From Flavobacterium frigidarium DSM 17623 (GTDB taxonomy: Bacteria > Bacteroidota > Bacteroidia > Flavobacteriales > Flavobacteriaceae): a stretch of 64,000 nt of DNA. The notes under the pieces were generated by a model, which ran no database searches, was not told the origin of the DNA, and was given only the letters and a program-made list of their open reading frames with translations. Positions within the stretch are counted from its first letter, which is position 1. Every line of letters begins with the position of its first letter. Where the stretch lies: contig NZ_AUDO01000009.1 of the NCBI RefSeq assembly GCF_000425505.1, positions 186,001-250,000 of the forward strand. Reading direction: 5' to 3'. Shown here one piece after another: positions 42,777 to 52,103 of this stretch. The translations under genes and the position numbers were made by a program.

Positions 42777-43346
42777 TTAGATGTTACTGAATGTTAATTC
42801 AATATAATCGTCTATTTCTTGTTTGTTGTTTACTCGTGACGCGGCAGCCAAACCGTGTTTTGCTAATAATAAATAATTTGCTTGCTTCTCAATAGTCGCT
42901 TTATCTTTTAAACTATTTACAGATAATTTTTGAATAAATACCGTTTTCAGGTCATCCATAAATTCCTTCATTTGTATTTGAATTAGCTGGTCTTCGTTAT
43001 TAGCAAACTCATTATATGTATTTGTTAACAAGCAACCTTTGTTGTCTAATTCTCCCATTTTAGCAGGCATTTCGACTGAATCATAAAAGAATGCTTTAAT
43101 GTCATTGACGCCATCAGTTCCGTTTTGTAATTTTTCGAAAACAGAATTGATTTTGCTTTTATAACATTTTAAACTTTCAAGGAACACGCCGTGTTTACTT
43201 CCAAAACTAGCATAAATAGAAAATTGATTGATACCCATTTCCTTTTCCAACATACGAACGGAAGTACTTTCATACCCATTGCGCCAGAACAAAGACATCG
43301 CTTTCTCTATCACTTGTTGTTCGTTATATTGTTTTGCTCTTGCCAT
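42777..43346 (-). CDS. TetR/AcrR-family transcriptional regulator
   Basis: 189 residues. The N-terminal helix-turn-helix (about 8-55) reads VIEKAMSLFWRNGYESTSVRMLEKEMGINQFSIYASFGSK in two parts, the common TetR pattern; the C-terminal ligand domain is variable, with AAASRVNNKQEIDDYIELTF at the end. It has a -7 box on its own strand. It heads the AhpD-like, EthD and HxD operon and faces the divergent SDR-like gene, so one regulator may control both directions. Confidence 0.93.
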   Translation of the reverse strand: MARAKQYNEQQVIEKAMSLFWRNGYESTSVRMLEKEMGINQFSIYASFGSKHGVFLESLKCYKSKINSVFEKLQNGTDGVNDIKAFFYDSVEMPAKMGELDNKGCLLTNTYNEFANNEDQLIQIQMKEFMDDLKTVFIQKLSVNSLKDKATIEKQANYLLLAKHGLAAASRVNNKQEIDDYIELTFSNI

Positions 43347-43365
43347 CTTTCGTTTAATTCTTATG

Positions 43366-43373
43366 CAAAACTA
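43366..43373 (-). promoter_or_regulatory. -7 box of the TetR operon
   Basis: CAAAACTA on the plus strand is TAGTTTTG on the minus strand (TAnnTTTG), 20 bases upstream of the TetR start. Confidence 0.5.
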
Positions 43374-43564
43374 AGCAGATGCTTTGAAATAAAAAAACAA
43401 TTTAGTAATATTTAACATTTTACCGTTTAAGACACTTATTTTTAAAGGTATACAACATTATTTTACAACTCCTATAATATGTGCATCTCGTATTTAATAC
43501 CCCATATTAAATTCATTTACTTTGGAAAAAGTCGATTAAAGTTGTTTTGGAAATTTGAATGCAA

Positions 43565-43599
43565 TTAACATTAAAGCTATTCCTCTTAAAGAATGTTAA
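43565..43599. promoter_or_regulatory. Inverted repeat in the divergent TetR/SDR promoter region
   Basis: TTAACATT (43565-43572) is mirrored by AATGTTAA (43592-43599) around 19 bases, in the 323-base gap between the divergent genes. It could be an operator for the TetR protein, but the arms are AT-rich and the match could be chance. The rest of the gap shows only the two -7 boxes. Confidence 0.3.
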
Positions 43600-43649
43600 A
43601 TACTATTAAAGTCAGGTTAAATCAAAAATAAGCAAAGCGTGTTACTCCC

Positions 43650-43657
43650 TATTTTTG
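43650..43657 (+). promoter_or_regulatory. -7 box of the SDR-like gene
   Basis: TATTTTTG matches TAnnTTTG and ends 12 bases before the ATG at 43670. Confidence 0.5.
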
Positions 43658-43669
43658 TAATTTTAGGTT

Positions 43670-44302
43670 ATGGAAAATATATTAGTAGCAGGTGCAAACG
43701 GCACCACCGGAAAAAAAATCATAGCCCTTTTACATAAATCTGAAAATTTTAACCCGATTGCAATGGTTAGAAAAGAAGAGCAACAAGCTTATTTTAAAGA
43801 TCAAAATATAAAGACCGTCTTAGGAGATCTTACAAATGATGTTGACTCAGTATTTGATAGCAGTATCGATCGAGTAATATTTGCTGCTGGTTCAGGCGGT
43901 AAAGATGTGATAGGTGTAGATCAAGATGGCGCCAAGAAAATGATTGATGCGTCTAAGAAAGCTAACGTGAAAAAATTTGTGATGCTTAGTTCTATGGGAG
44001 CAGATAGTCCTGAAGAAGCTGAAAAGCTACAAGATTATTTAAAAGCAAAACACAACGCCGACGAATATTTGAAAAAAAGCGGCCTAGAATATAGTATCGT
44101 TAGACCAGGAACTTTAACTGATGAAGAGCAAGTGGCTAAAATCGAACTAGCTCTTAAATTAAACAAACGAGGAGAAATTAGTCGTGCTGATGTTGCTCAA
44201 ACCTTAGTACAGTCATTAGAAGATAAAACTGCTAACAATGCTACATTTGAAATTATTAAGGGAGAGCAAAGCATAGCAGAAGCATTATTACAAGTAAAAT
44301 AA
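43670..44302 (+). CDS. NAD(P)-binding protein, atypical short-chain dehydrogenase
   Basis: 210 residues with an N-terminal Rossmann motif VAGANGTTGKKI (6-17), followed by a strand with GDLTND and FVMLSSMGADSPEE. This is the atypical SDR group (NmrA or YwnB-like) that often lacks the Tyr-Lys active site; SIVRPGTLTDEE is a typical region. It may act as a redox sensor or reductase. It is divergent from the TetR operon and has its own terminator, so the regulator could govern it also. Confidence 0.9.
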   Translation: MENILVAGANGTTGKKIIALLHKSENFNPIAMVRKEEQQAYFKDQNIKTVLGDLTNDVDSVFDSSIDRVIFAAGSGGKDVIGVDQDGAKKMIDASKKANVKKFVMLSSMGADSPEEAEKLQDYLKAKHNADEYLKKSGLEYSIVRPGTLTDEEQVAKIELALKLNKRGEISRADVAQTLVQSLEDKTANNATFEIIKGEQSIAEALLQVK

Positions 44303-44353
44303 AGCATTAGAATTTATGATTGATTAAGAATACCATTATTGATTCAAATAAAG

Positions 44354-44399
44354 AAACCGAAAGGATGCCAGTTATAAAGCACTCTTTCGGTTTTTTTAG
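44354..44399. terminator. Terminator between the SDR gene and the Bcr/CflA gene
   Basis: A perfect 10-base stem (44354-44363 with 44384-44393) with a 20-base loop and a T run on the plus strand. It may also act on the convergent transporter gene. Confidence 0.85.
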
Positions 44400-44431
44400 T
44401 TTCTATAATTTATGCCACTTTAGTACATTAA

Positions 44432-45634
44432 CTAAATCGCTTTCTCTTTCTTTTTCAAGTAGAAAAGTAGCGTTAATGCTAATGCTGAGCAAATCGAAAA
44501 GCCTATAAATAATGGCAAAGCTGTGGTCGTGATAAACCTACCTATGAAAATACTTATAGGAACCGCCATAATAGTAGAAATACATCCTGTAACCGCAGCC
44601 GCTGTCCCAGCGATATGACCTACTGGTTCCATAGCCATTGCGCGCACGTTACCAAATAGAAATCCGATACTGAAAAACTGCAGACCAAAAAATAATATTA
44701 AAACACCAACAGCAGGATTTGAATCATTAAAAAACAGCCCCACATAAATGGCCGAAACAATAAAAAAACTAAGTAAGGCGACTGTAATCAATTTTTCCAT
44801 TCCGTATTTAATTACAAGAACTCCATTAGAGAATACGGCTGCTCCTATTGCGATGGCTAGTCCAGCAAAAATAAGAGGGAATTCATTTTTGAGTTGGTAT
44901 TGATTTTCGAAAATTTGCTGAGAACTGCTTAGATAAACCATGAAAGAGCCCGTTATAAAACCCGAAATAACGGTATAACCAATTGTTCTTTTAAACCTGA
45001 AAAGTTCTTTAAATTCACTTGTGAAGCCTGTTATTGAAAATTTTTTCTTGTTATTGACAGACAAAGTTTCTGGTTGGCGCCTCCAAAACCAAAGTGAAAC
45101 TAACAAACTTATTAAAACCTGGATGTAAAAGATACCGTGCCAGTTGTAGTAATCCAAAACAAATTTCCCCATGGCCGGCGCTATTACTGGAACTAGGATA
45201 AAAACGACAGTGACGAAGGACATGATTCTAGCCATGTGATCGCCGCTGTACATATCGCGAATGATGGCAATGCTAATCGTGCGGGGGGCCGAAAGACCGA
45301 TTCCTTGAAGAATGCGGCCTAAAACCATTACTTCTAGGCTAGTGGCATTTACACAAATAAAACTTGCCCCTATAAATAACGCAAATCCCACATAAACAAC
45401 GGGTTTTCGCCCCACACTATCTGACAATGGACCAAATATTAGCGGACCAAAACCCAATCCTAGAAATATCATGGTTATTAGCAACTGGTTGTCGACCACA
45501 TTTGTAGTACCTATATCGATACCAATAATGTCTAAAGCAGGCAATAAGGCATCAATTGCCAAAGCTACTACAGACATTAAAGAGGCCATTAATGCAACAA
45601 ATTCAAACTGAGAACTACGAATATTTTTTAACAT
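44432..45634 (-). CDS. Bcr/CflA-family drug-resistance MFS transporter
   Basis: 400 residues with twelve membrane helices. The MFS motif A between helices 2 and 3 reads FGPLIFGPLSDSVGRKPVVY, and the helix 4 region shows LGRILQGIGLSAPRTIS, typical of the Bcr/CflA group of proton-linked drug exporters. The C-terminus is Lys-rich. It is a single gene, downstream of the helicase gene from which a GC-rich repeat separates it. Substrate unknown; a contribution to drug tolerance together with the RND and MATE pumps is likely. Confidence 0.93.
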   Translation of the reverse strand: MLKNIRSSQFEFVALMASLMSVVALAIDALLPALDIIGIDIGTTNVVDNQLLITMIFLGLGFGPLIFGPLSDSVGRKPVVYVGFALFIGASFICVNATSLEVMVLGRILQGIGLSAPRTISIAIIRDMYSGDHMARIMSFVTVVFILVPVIAPAMGKFVLDYYNWHGIFYIQVLISLLVSLWFWRRQPETLSVNNKKKFSITGFTSEFKELFRFKRTIGYTVISGFITGSFMVYLSSSQQIFENQYQLKNEFPLIFAGLAIAIGAAVFSNGVLVIKYGMEKLITVALLSFFIVSAIYVGLFFNDSNPAVGVLILFFGLQFFSIGFLFGNVRAMAMEPVGHIAGTAAAVTGCISTIMAVPISIFIGRFITTTALPLFIGFSICSALALTLLFYLKKKEKAI

Positions 45635-45757
45635 CCTGCAAAAATACAGTATTTTCTTGGGGTTCAGGCTTTGAAACTTTTATTCCCTCATTTATGATAG
45701 CTGTGCTAATGCCTATTAAAATGGCAAATTTACATAAATAACTTGTCGTCATAAATA

Positions 45758-45828
45758 AGCCCGATAGCATTGTAAATCCTTGCGGGGCTGGCGTTATGCC
45801 CCGCAAGATTGAAGTGTATAGCGGGAAC
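45758..45828. repeat. GC-rich intergenic repeat, long hairpin (second copy type)
   Basis: Between the helicase stop and the transporter start, a GC-rich 71-base element forms a long imperfect hairpin. The inner stem CTTGCGGGGC (45779-45788) pairs perfectly with GCCCCGCAAG (45798-45807), and the flanks AAATC/GATT and CCCGATA/TAGCGGG extend the pairing. It starts with AGCCCGA and ends with GCGGGAAC, as in the element at 41980-42127. Confidence 0.8.
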
Positions 45829-45866
45829 ATTTATTATTGAGAATTGGGACGTCATCTTCCTGAAAA

Positions 45867-48137
45867 TTAATTTAAAGTTGCTTTGTACATTCTTGCTTCG
45901 TTCCAAGTGAATTTATCGCTATTATTTTCCATTAAGGTATTTAAAGATTCCTCCTTATATCCTTGAAAAGCTTCTGCTAATGTTTTTATTTTATCTTCGG
46001 GTAAAACTTCATTAATAGACACAGCTTTAGTTTGTATCAATTGTACAAAATGTGAGTAGATAGTTTGCTTTGTAAGCACCCTAATAGTAGCAATATCCGC
46101 AATTGAATTTTTTTCTACCCAAAGCTCATACGTTTCTTGTACGGTCGATTTTTTGGCTGGCTTTTTAGTAGCTTTTTTGGAAGTGTAACGGTTGGCATCA
46201 ACGTCATCTTCGATCAAAGTTACATGACTGTCCTTGAACTGATTTTGAATCGCTTCTGTTTTTCTCGAAATGTATTTTTTTATTTCTTCTGAGCTTAATT
46301 TTTCTTTCGAAATTGTCTCCCCTGCCACCACTGTTTCGATTAATAATTTTGCTTTCATCAATTTCAAAACTGCCTTTGACTGCAGCTCTTCTAAAATAGT
46401 AAGTTCGTCAAAAAAAGCTTTACCTTTTTTCATTCTCTTCACCTCTTCTATTTTCCAAAGTACCTCAAAAACTAAATCGTCCATTGGTTTGAAGAAATAA
46501 TCATAGGCAGCTTGTATTCGCTCAGATACGTGAATTAAGTCCACCGTTTCGGTATTGAAAATTTTGTTGAGCTGCTTGATAAAATTGCGAGCAGGATCCA
46601 CCAATGAATCTATCGCTTCTAATTGCTTGCTGGCCCAATTTGCATGCTTCGATTTACCGGATGCTATAGCGCTATCCGTATAACTGTACTTATGATTGCG
46701 CCATTCTTGAGCTAAATCTGCCCAATCAAAACTGTTAATCAAATAGTTATGAATAAAGTTTTTAGTTTCAAAATGTAACGAGTTTTTAAGTAACTCGTCT
46801 GTGGCTTTATTTTGCGCATAATCCATCACATCTTGATCATTAGAAATACCATTCATTCTTAATGGAGATAGTAAAATAAGCCCTTCTAATGAACGTAATC
46901 GTGAAAGAGCAACATACGCTTGTCCAGGCATAAAAACTTGCGAAACATCAATTGCTGCTTTGTCAAAAGTCAACCCTTGACTTTTGTGAACCGTAATGGC
47001 CCAAGCCAACTTAATAGGATAGTGTACAAAAGTTCCTAGTACCTCCTCCTCTATTTCCTTTGTAATAGGATCTAGTTTGTAACGGATATTTTGCCATTCA
47101 TAACGATCGACTTCAATAGTTTTATCTTCTTCAGGAAAATGCACAGTGATTTCTTGCATCCCAAGAGATTTAATAATACCCATTTTACCATTGAAATAGT
47201 TTTTTTCGGATGATAAATCATTTTTAACGAACATAACTTGAGCGCCAATCTTTAATTGCAAGCGCTCTTCAATAGGAAAAATCTTTTCTGGAAAATCACC
47301 TACGATATCAGGATTGTAGGTTATTAACTCCCCTTTTAAATCTGTAAGAGCTTGGGCGTTCATAGCATCAGCTTTTGCATTGTGAGTCGTTAACGTGATG
47401 TAGCCTTTATTTTCTTTTAAGTCAAAATCAGGTTTTACATATTTATTTAAGGCGGCAACATCAGCGGCTGTAATAGTATTATTTCTTAAATTATTTAATA
47501 CAGAAATAAAATCAGTATCGGTTTGACGGTAGATTTTTGATAACTCGATATACAAGGGCGGTGCAATTTGGACAGCATGCGAATGGAAAAAAAATTTCCC
47601 TTTATAGTAATTTCGCAATGTTCGCCATTCTTCATCTCTAATTACTGGCGGAAGCTGTAATAAATCTCCTATATATAAAACTTGGACACCTCCAAAAGGA
47701 GTTGCTTTTTTACGTACCGTTTGCATCATGTAATCCATTGCATCGAGTAAATCAGCACGTAGCATACTCACTTCATCAATAACGAGTAGCTCCATGTTAC
47801 GGATCACCGATTTCTTGAGTCCGCTCATTTTAAAGTGGCGACGCAAAGTATCTTTAGATTCAAATTTAACTGTGTCTGTGAATTGAGAGTCAACACCAAA
47901 CGCAGGAATAAATCCACCAAACGGCAACTGAAACATGGAATGAATAGTCACCCCACCTGCATTTAATGCTGCGATACCTGTAGGAGCTACCACAACAGTG
48001 TTTTTATGTGTAGTTGCGATAATTTCGCGTAACAAAGTGGTTTTACCAGTACCCGCTTTTCCAGTCAAAAATACAGAACGTTGCGTTTGGTTGATAAATT
48101 GTAAAGTATAAGCAGCTGCTTCAGAGATCGTTTGCAT
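45867..48137 (-). CDS. Pif1-like DNA helicase with C-terminal helix-turn-helix
   Basis: 756 residues. The superfamily 1B core starts with Walker A GKAGTGKTTL (26-35), Walker B LLVIDEVSML (about 105-115), then GDLLQLPPV and the C-terminal WAITVHKSQGLTFDKAAIDVSQVFMPGQAYVALSRL block typical of Pif1/RecD2-type helicases. About 350 further residues carry a Lys-rich linker (SKKATKKPAKKS) and a C-terminal winged or helix-turn-helix unit (SIADIATIRVLTKQTIYSHF). Such enzymes unwind DNA 5' to 3', for example at G-quadruplexes or forks. A single gene. Confidence 0.92.
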   Translation of the reverse strand: MQTISEAAAYTLQFINQTQRSVFLTGKAGTGKTTLLREIIATTHKNTVVVAPTGIAALNAGGVTIHSMFQLPFGGFIPAFGVDSQFTDTVKFESKDTLRRHFKMSGLKKSVIRNMELLVIDEVSMLRADLLDAMDYMMQTVRKKATPFGGVQVLYIGDLLQLPPVIRDEEWRTLRNYYKGKFFFHSHAVQIAPPLYIELSKIYRQTDTDFISVLNNLRNNTITAADVAALNKYVKPDFDLKENKGYITLTTHNAKADAMNAQALTDLKGELITYNPDIVGDFPEKIFPIEERLQLKIGAQVMFVKNDLSSEKNYFNGKMGIIKSLGMQEITVHFPEEDKTIEVDRYEWQNIRYKLDPITKEIEEEVLGTFVHYPIKLAWAITVHKSQGLTFDKAAIDVSQVFMPGQAYVALSRLRSLEGLILLSPLRMNGISNDQDVMDYAQNKATDELLKNSLHFETKNFIHNYLINSFDWADLAQEWRNHKYSYTDSAIASGKSKHANWASKQLEAIDSLVDPARNFIKQLNKIFNTETVDLIHVSERIQAAYDYFFKPMDDLVFEVLWKIEEVKRMKKGKAFFDELTILEELQSKAVLKLMKAKLLIETVVAGETISKEKLSSEEIKKYISRKTEAIQNQFKDSHVTLIEDDVDANRYTSKKATKKPAKKSTVQETYELWVEKNSIADIATIRVLTKQTIYSHFVQLIQTKAVSINEVLPEDKIKTLAEAFQGYKEESLNTLMENNSDKFTWNEARMYKATLN

Positions 48138-48252
48138 TTGAAAAATGAGTTAAAATAAAAACTTAAACTAGGTATAAGTTTAAAATTATAAAGAATGTAA
48201 ATGTAAGATAATTTTAAAGAATGTTACTTTGAGAGTCTACAAAACAAAAAAA

Positions 48253-48281
48253 GCCTCCATTCTACAAATGAGAATGGAGGC
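48253..48281 (-). terminator. Terminator of the OmpH-like gene
   Basis: A perfect 11-base stem (48253-48263 with 48271-48281), a 7-base loop and a run of T on the minus strand, 21 bases past the stop. Confidence 0.9.
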
Positions 48282-48301
48282 CTTGTTATTAAAAAAAACT
48301 A

Positions 48302-48874
48302 TTACTTTTTAGTTTCTTCTTTTTCTTCTTTATCTTCAGTCTTAGCAGCTGACTTGTATTTGTCATTTAATGCTTTGATAATTTCTTTTGTAATGTCATA
48401 TTTCTCTTCAGCGTATAAAACTGATGCAGCATCACCTGTACCATAGATATAAGCATAGCCTTTTTCTTTACCGTATGCTTTGATGAACTTTTTAACACCA
48501 GAAACTAGTGTATCCATTTCAGCACCACTTTCTTGTTGCAATTGCTGCGCTAATGATTGTTGAGCATAGCTTAATTGTTGCTCTCTCTTTTGTAATTCAG
48601 CACCTTGCTTTTGAGCCCATTCTTGACCGTTAGCTTGTGCTTGTTTTTGAAAGTTAGCAGCGTCTTGTTTAAACCTATTAATCTCTGCTTCTAGTTGTCT
48701 CCCTTTTTCTTCTGACTGCCCTTTATATTTTGCTTCTAAATCTTTTGCCTCCGTGTATTCTTTCATTAATACCGAAGTATCAATATAAGCAGTTTTTACT
48801 TCTTTAACTTCTGCAGTTTGGTTACAAGCAATTGCTGATAATGAAATTGCGATAATAAATAATACTTTTTTCAT
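48302..48874 (-). CDS. OmpH/Skp-like periplasmic chaperone lipoprotein
   Basis: 190 residues. A signal peptide ends in the lipobox AIAC at about residue 17. The mature part begins with a strand (TAYIDTSVLMKEY), then a long alpha-helical coiled coil rich in Gln, Lys, Glu and Ala (about 40-120), then GYAYIYGTGDAASVLYAEEKYDIT, as in Skp/OmpH proteins that hold unfolded outer-membrane proteins. The tail is Glu/Lys-rich. Classical Skp is not a lipoprotein, so an anchored variant is likely. A -7 box precedes it and a terminator follows: single unit. Confidence 0.9.
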   Translation of the reverse strand: MKKVLFIIAISLSAIACNQTAEVKEVKTAYIDTSVLMKEYTEAKDLEAKYKGQSEEKGRQLEAEINRFKQDAANFQKQAQANGQEWAQKQGAELQKREQQLSYAQQSLAQQLQQESGAEMDTLVSGVKKFIKAYGKEKGYAYIYGTGDAASVLYAEEKYDITKEIIKALNDKYKSAAKTEDKEEKEETKK

Positions 48875-48907
48875 TTTGGTTTCTTTTGTAATTTAAAGTG
48901 TTTAGGA

Positions 48908-48915
48908 CAAAAATA
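48908..48915 (-). promoter_or_regulatory. -7 box of the OmpH-like gene
   Basis: CAAAAATA on the plus strand reads TATTTTTG on the minus strand (TAnnTTTG), 34 bases before the start codon. Confidence 0.45.
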
Positions 48916-49119
48916 TAAAAAATAAGGTAGTAACCTAAAAAACTTAATTATTTGTGATTATTTTCTACTATTAGAATAACTTATTGTTTTATAAAAAATC
49001 ATTATAAATGACTATGAAAACTGACTTAATATAAAACGTTTTAATGTGAATTTTAATTTTGGACATACTACAAGCTATTTTGAACTTAAAAAAGGCCTTA
49101 AACAGCTGTTTAAATCATT

Positions 49120-49968
49120 TTAACTATTTTCAAGCACGTAAATATGTGATGAATACTCCATTTTACGCTTTGCTTTAATATTTGATTTCAATCCTATATA
49201 AAATGCTTTTATAAAATTCATTTTACCGTTTTTATATTTCTCTGAAAGTAAACTCACATAGAACGAATCAAATTTCATTGGAAGGATTTTTTTCAATTCC
49301 ATACCTTCTTTCGAAAATAATTCTTTAATTGCTTTTTTTGAAAAATGCCAAAAGTGAATAGGAACATCGTAAGCGGCCCAATAAGATTTGTAGTATTGTG
49401 CATCATACGACTTATGATTTGGCACCGCAACGATTAAAGAACCCGAAGGCTTTAATAGTCTTTTCAATTCTTTTATTTGTTCTTCTAAATTTGGAACATG
49501 TTCTAATACATGCCACATGGTAATTACATCAAAAGAGTGACTCGCCAATTCATTTGTCTCGTTAACGAAACTTACATCTTTTTCTAATGCAATTTTTTTT
49601 GCCTTTGTACTTGGTTCAATTCCTACTGCTTTCCAACCATACTTTTCTGCAACAGAAAGAAAATCACCAGTACCTGCTCCTATGTCCAATATTGATCCTT
49701 TTTCTTTTTGCAAAGAATTGATTAAATCTAGCTTATTTTTTAATGCAATATTTTTGACCAAATGATATGCCTTTTCGAATAAGCTACGTTTGGAATCTGT
49801 ATGCGAGATGTAATCGACACTTTCGTAATATTTACCAAGAACATCTAAACTTGGTTGTGGATATGTCATTAACATATCTAATTCTTCATCACGATACAAT
49901 TCAAAAACTTCCTTTGAAACAGAATGATCTTTGACAGTTAAATAATGCTTTTTGTTATCGATATTCAT
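49120..49968 (-). CDS. Class I SAM-dependent methyltransferase
   Basis: 282 residues. The Rossmann-like core has motif I LDIGAGTGDFLSV (about 92-104) for S-adenosylmethionine, then the acidic strand GIEPSTKAKK and the motif VITMWHVLEHVPNLEEQI that resembles UbiE/small-molecule methyltransferases. The N-terminal 80 residues are an extra helical region with VFELYRDEELDMLMTYPQP, found in some cell-surface-sugar or lipid-linked enzymes. The acceptor cannot be read. The gene is downstream of mnmG but 184 bases away, with a parS-like site between, so it is probably separate. Confidence 0.9.
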   Translation of the reverse strand: MNIDNKKHYLTVKDHSVSKEVFELYRDEELDMLMTYPQPSLDVLGKYYESVDYISHTDSKRSLFEKAYHLVKNIALKNKLDLINSLQKEKGSILDIGAGTGDFLSVAEKYGWKAVGIEPSTKAKKIALEKDVSFVNETNELASHSFDVITMWHVLEHVPNLEEQIKELKRLLKPSGSLIVAVPNHKSYDAQYYKSYWAAYDVPIHFWHFSKKAIKELFSKEGMELKKILPMKFDSFYVSLLSEKYKNGKMNFIKAFYIGLKSNIKAKRKMEYSSHIYVLENS

Positions 49969-50076
49969 TTATGCGGTTATTAATAAAATTTAAAACTAAA
50001 AAAATTGAGTAATCTCTAGATTGAAAACTTTTGGATTTTTATTGCTCAAGTCAACAATACCGGAGCTTTCGGCCGT

Positions 50077-50092
50077 AGTTTCACGTGGAACA
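50077..50092. promoter_or_regulatory. parS-like ParB-binding site (downstream of mnmG)
   Basis: AGTTTCACGTGGAACA matches the parS consensus TGTTNCACGTGNAACA at 15 of 16 positions when the two free positions are allowed (only the first base differs). It lies in the gap between mnmG and the methyltransferase gene. Confidence 0.75.
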
Positions 50093-50152
50093 TAATTATA
50101 GCTATTTTAACTTTGATCGATGGTCTAAGCTTAACAATACCTCTCAATTTAT

Positions 50153-52024
50153 CTAACGACCCATATAAATCAGTAAAACCGAAATATCGCTTGGAGACAC
50201 ACCACTAATTCTTGACGCCTGTGAAATAGTTACTGGACGAATTTTTGAAAGTTTTTGTTTGGCTTCAATAGACATTGATTTTATTTTCTCGTAGTCGAAA
50301 TCTTCAGGGATTTTAACATCCTCTAACCTTTTTAACTTGTCAGCATTATTTCTTTCCTTCTCAATATATCCTGAATATTTCACTTGAATTTCTGCTTGCT
50401 CTAAAATTTCTTGATCCACATCATTATCTTCAATATACGTTTTCACTTTATCGAATTTCATGATATCCTCTAAATCGATTTGTGGACGAGAAAAGATTTT
50501 GAACATTTTATCCCCTTGTGAGATTAAAGCAGTATCCTTTGAAGCTAAGATCGGATTTGCTTCTGCAACCGTAACACTAGCATCTCTAAAAAATGAAACC
50601 ATTTTTTCAGACTCTTTTAACTTATGTTCCATTCTCCTTAATCTTGCCTCAGAAGCTAAACCAATTTCATGCGACATAGGTGTTAGTCTAAAGTCAGCAT
50701 TATCTTGACGAAGCAACGTTCTATATTCTGCACGAGAGGTAAACATTCTATATGGCTCCTCTGTTCCTTTTGTAATAAGATCATCAATCAATACACCAAT
50801 ATAAGCTTCATCCCTTTTTAAAATTAGCGGCGCTTTTTCATTCACTTTTAAGTGCGCATTAATCCCCGCCATCAATCCTTGAGAAGCAGCTTCTTCATAT
50901 CCTGTTGTTCCATTAATTTGTCCAGCAAAATACAAACCTTCAATTAGCTTTGTTTCTAGAGTATGTTTCAACTGCGTTGGCGGAAAATAATCGTATTCAA
51001 TTGCATAACCAGGACGCAAGAATTGTACTTTTTCAAAACCAGCTACAGAGCGCATTGCTTTAAATTGAATGTCTGCCGGCAAAGAAGTTGAAAACCCATT
51101 TACATAAACTTCACAAGTTTTCCAGCCTTCTGGTTCAATGAATAATTGATGTCTTTCTTTATCTGCAAAGCGATTAATTTTATCTTCAATCGAAGGACAA
51201 TACCTTGGACCGAGGCTTTTAATTCTCCCATTAAACATTGGAGAACGATCAAAGCCTTCTCTTAAAATATCATGAACATCTAAAGAAGTGTATGTCATAT
51301 GACATGATCTTTGATGAATTAATGGCGAAGTAATATCAGAATAAGAAAACTTATCTGGCTTAGCATCTCCTTTTTCTTCATTCATTTTTGTATAATCTAA
51401 TGATCGACCATCAACACGCGGCGGTGTTCCAGTTTTCATTCGACCGGATTCAAATCCAACTTTAATTAAATCTTCAGTGATTCCATGTGCGGCACTTTCA
51501 CCAGCTCTACCTCCCCCAAATTGTTTATCACCTACGTGGATTAAACCATTAAGAAAAGTACCATTTGTCAATACAACTGATTTGGCTTTTATTTCTATTC
51601 CTAACGAAGTTCGCACTCCTTTAATTTTACCATCTTCGATAATCAACCCCTGCACCATCTCCTGATAAAAATCTAGATTTGGAGTTCCTTCAAGCATCAA
51701 TCTCCACTCTTCTGCAAAACGCATTCTATCACTTTGCACTCTTGGAGACCACATAGCAGGACCCTTGGATTTATTCAACATTTTAAATTGAATTGCAGTA
51801 CGGTCAGATACAATTCCTGAGTATCCTCCTAAGGCATCAATCTCTCTAACAATTTGTCCTTTTGCAATTCCACCCATTGCAGGATTGCAAGACATTTGCG
51901 CGATGTTTTGTAAACTCATTGTTACCAGCAACGTTCGCGAACCTAAGTTTGCAGCCGCAGCCGCAGCTTCAGATCCAGCGTGACCAGCACCAACAACTAT
52001 AACATCATATTCTTCTTGAAACAT
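50153..52024 (-). CDS. mnmG: tRNA uridine-5-carboxymethylaminomethyl modification enzyme MnmG
   Basis: 623 residues, the canonical length. The FAD-binding motif VVGAGHAGSEAAAAAANLG (about 10-28), the conserved SCNPAMGGIAKGQIVREIDALGG and GPRYCPSIEDK are all present, as well as the C-terminal helical part that meets MnmE and tRNA. With MnmE it forms cmnm5U34 in several tRNAs. The gene is bracketed by parS-like sites on both sides, as is often seen in origin-proximal chromosomal regions. Confidence 0.98.
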   Translation of the reverse strand: MFQEEYDVIVVGAGHAGSEAAAAAANLGSRTLLVTMSLQNIAQMSCNPAMGGIAKGQIVREIDALGGYSGIVSDRTAIQFKMLNKSKGPAMWSPRVQSDRMRFAEEWRLMLEGTPNLDFYQEMVQGLIIEDGKIKGVRTSLGIEIKAKSVVLTNGTFLNGLIHVGDKQFGGGRAGESAAHGITEDLIKVGFESGRMKTGTPPRVDGRSLDYTKMNEEKGDAKPDKFSYSDITSPLIHQRSCHMTYTSLDVHDILREGFDRSPMFNGRIKSLGPRYCPSIEDKINRFADKERHQLFIEPEGWKTCEVYVNGFSTSLPADIQFKAMRSVAGFEKVQFLRPGYAIEYDYFPPTQLKHTLETKLIEGLYFAGQINGTTGYEEAASQGLMAGINAHLKVNEKAPLILKRDEAYIGVLIDDLITKGTEEPYRMFTSRAEYRTLLRQDNADFRLTPMSHEIGLASEARLRRMEHKLKESEKMVSFFRDASVTVAEANPILASKDTALISQGDKMFKIFSRPQIDLEDIMKFDKVKTYIEDNDVDQEILEQAEIQVKYSGYIEKERNNADKLKRLEDVKIPEDFDYEKIKSMSIEAKQKLSKIRPVTISQASRISGVSPSDISVLLIYMGR

Positions 52025-52103
52025 TTGTTTTCCTTTATTACCTCGACTTATCGAGCTTATTATTACTCATAATCAAAGATCTATTTTAAACCTTTAATCT
52101 ATT

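Noticed and set aside
45615-45830. A 71-residue minus-strand frame over the GC-rich hairpin
   Set aside because: It overlaps the transporter start and the repeat element, and has no coding character.
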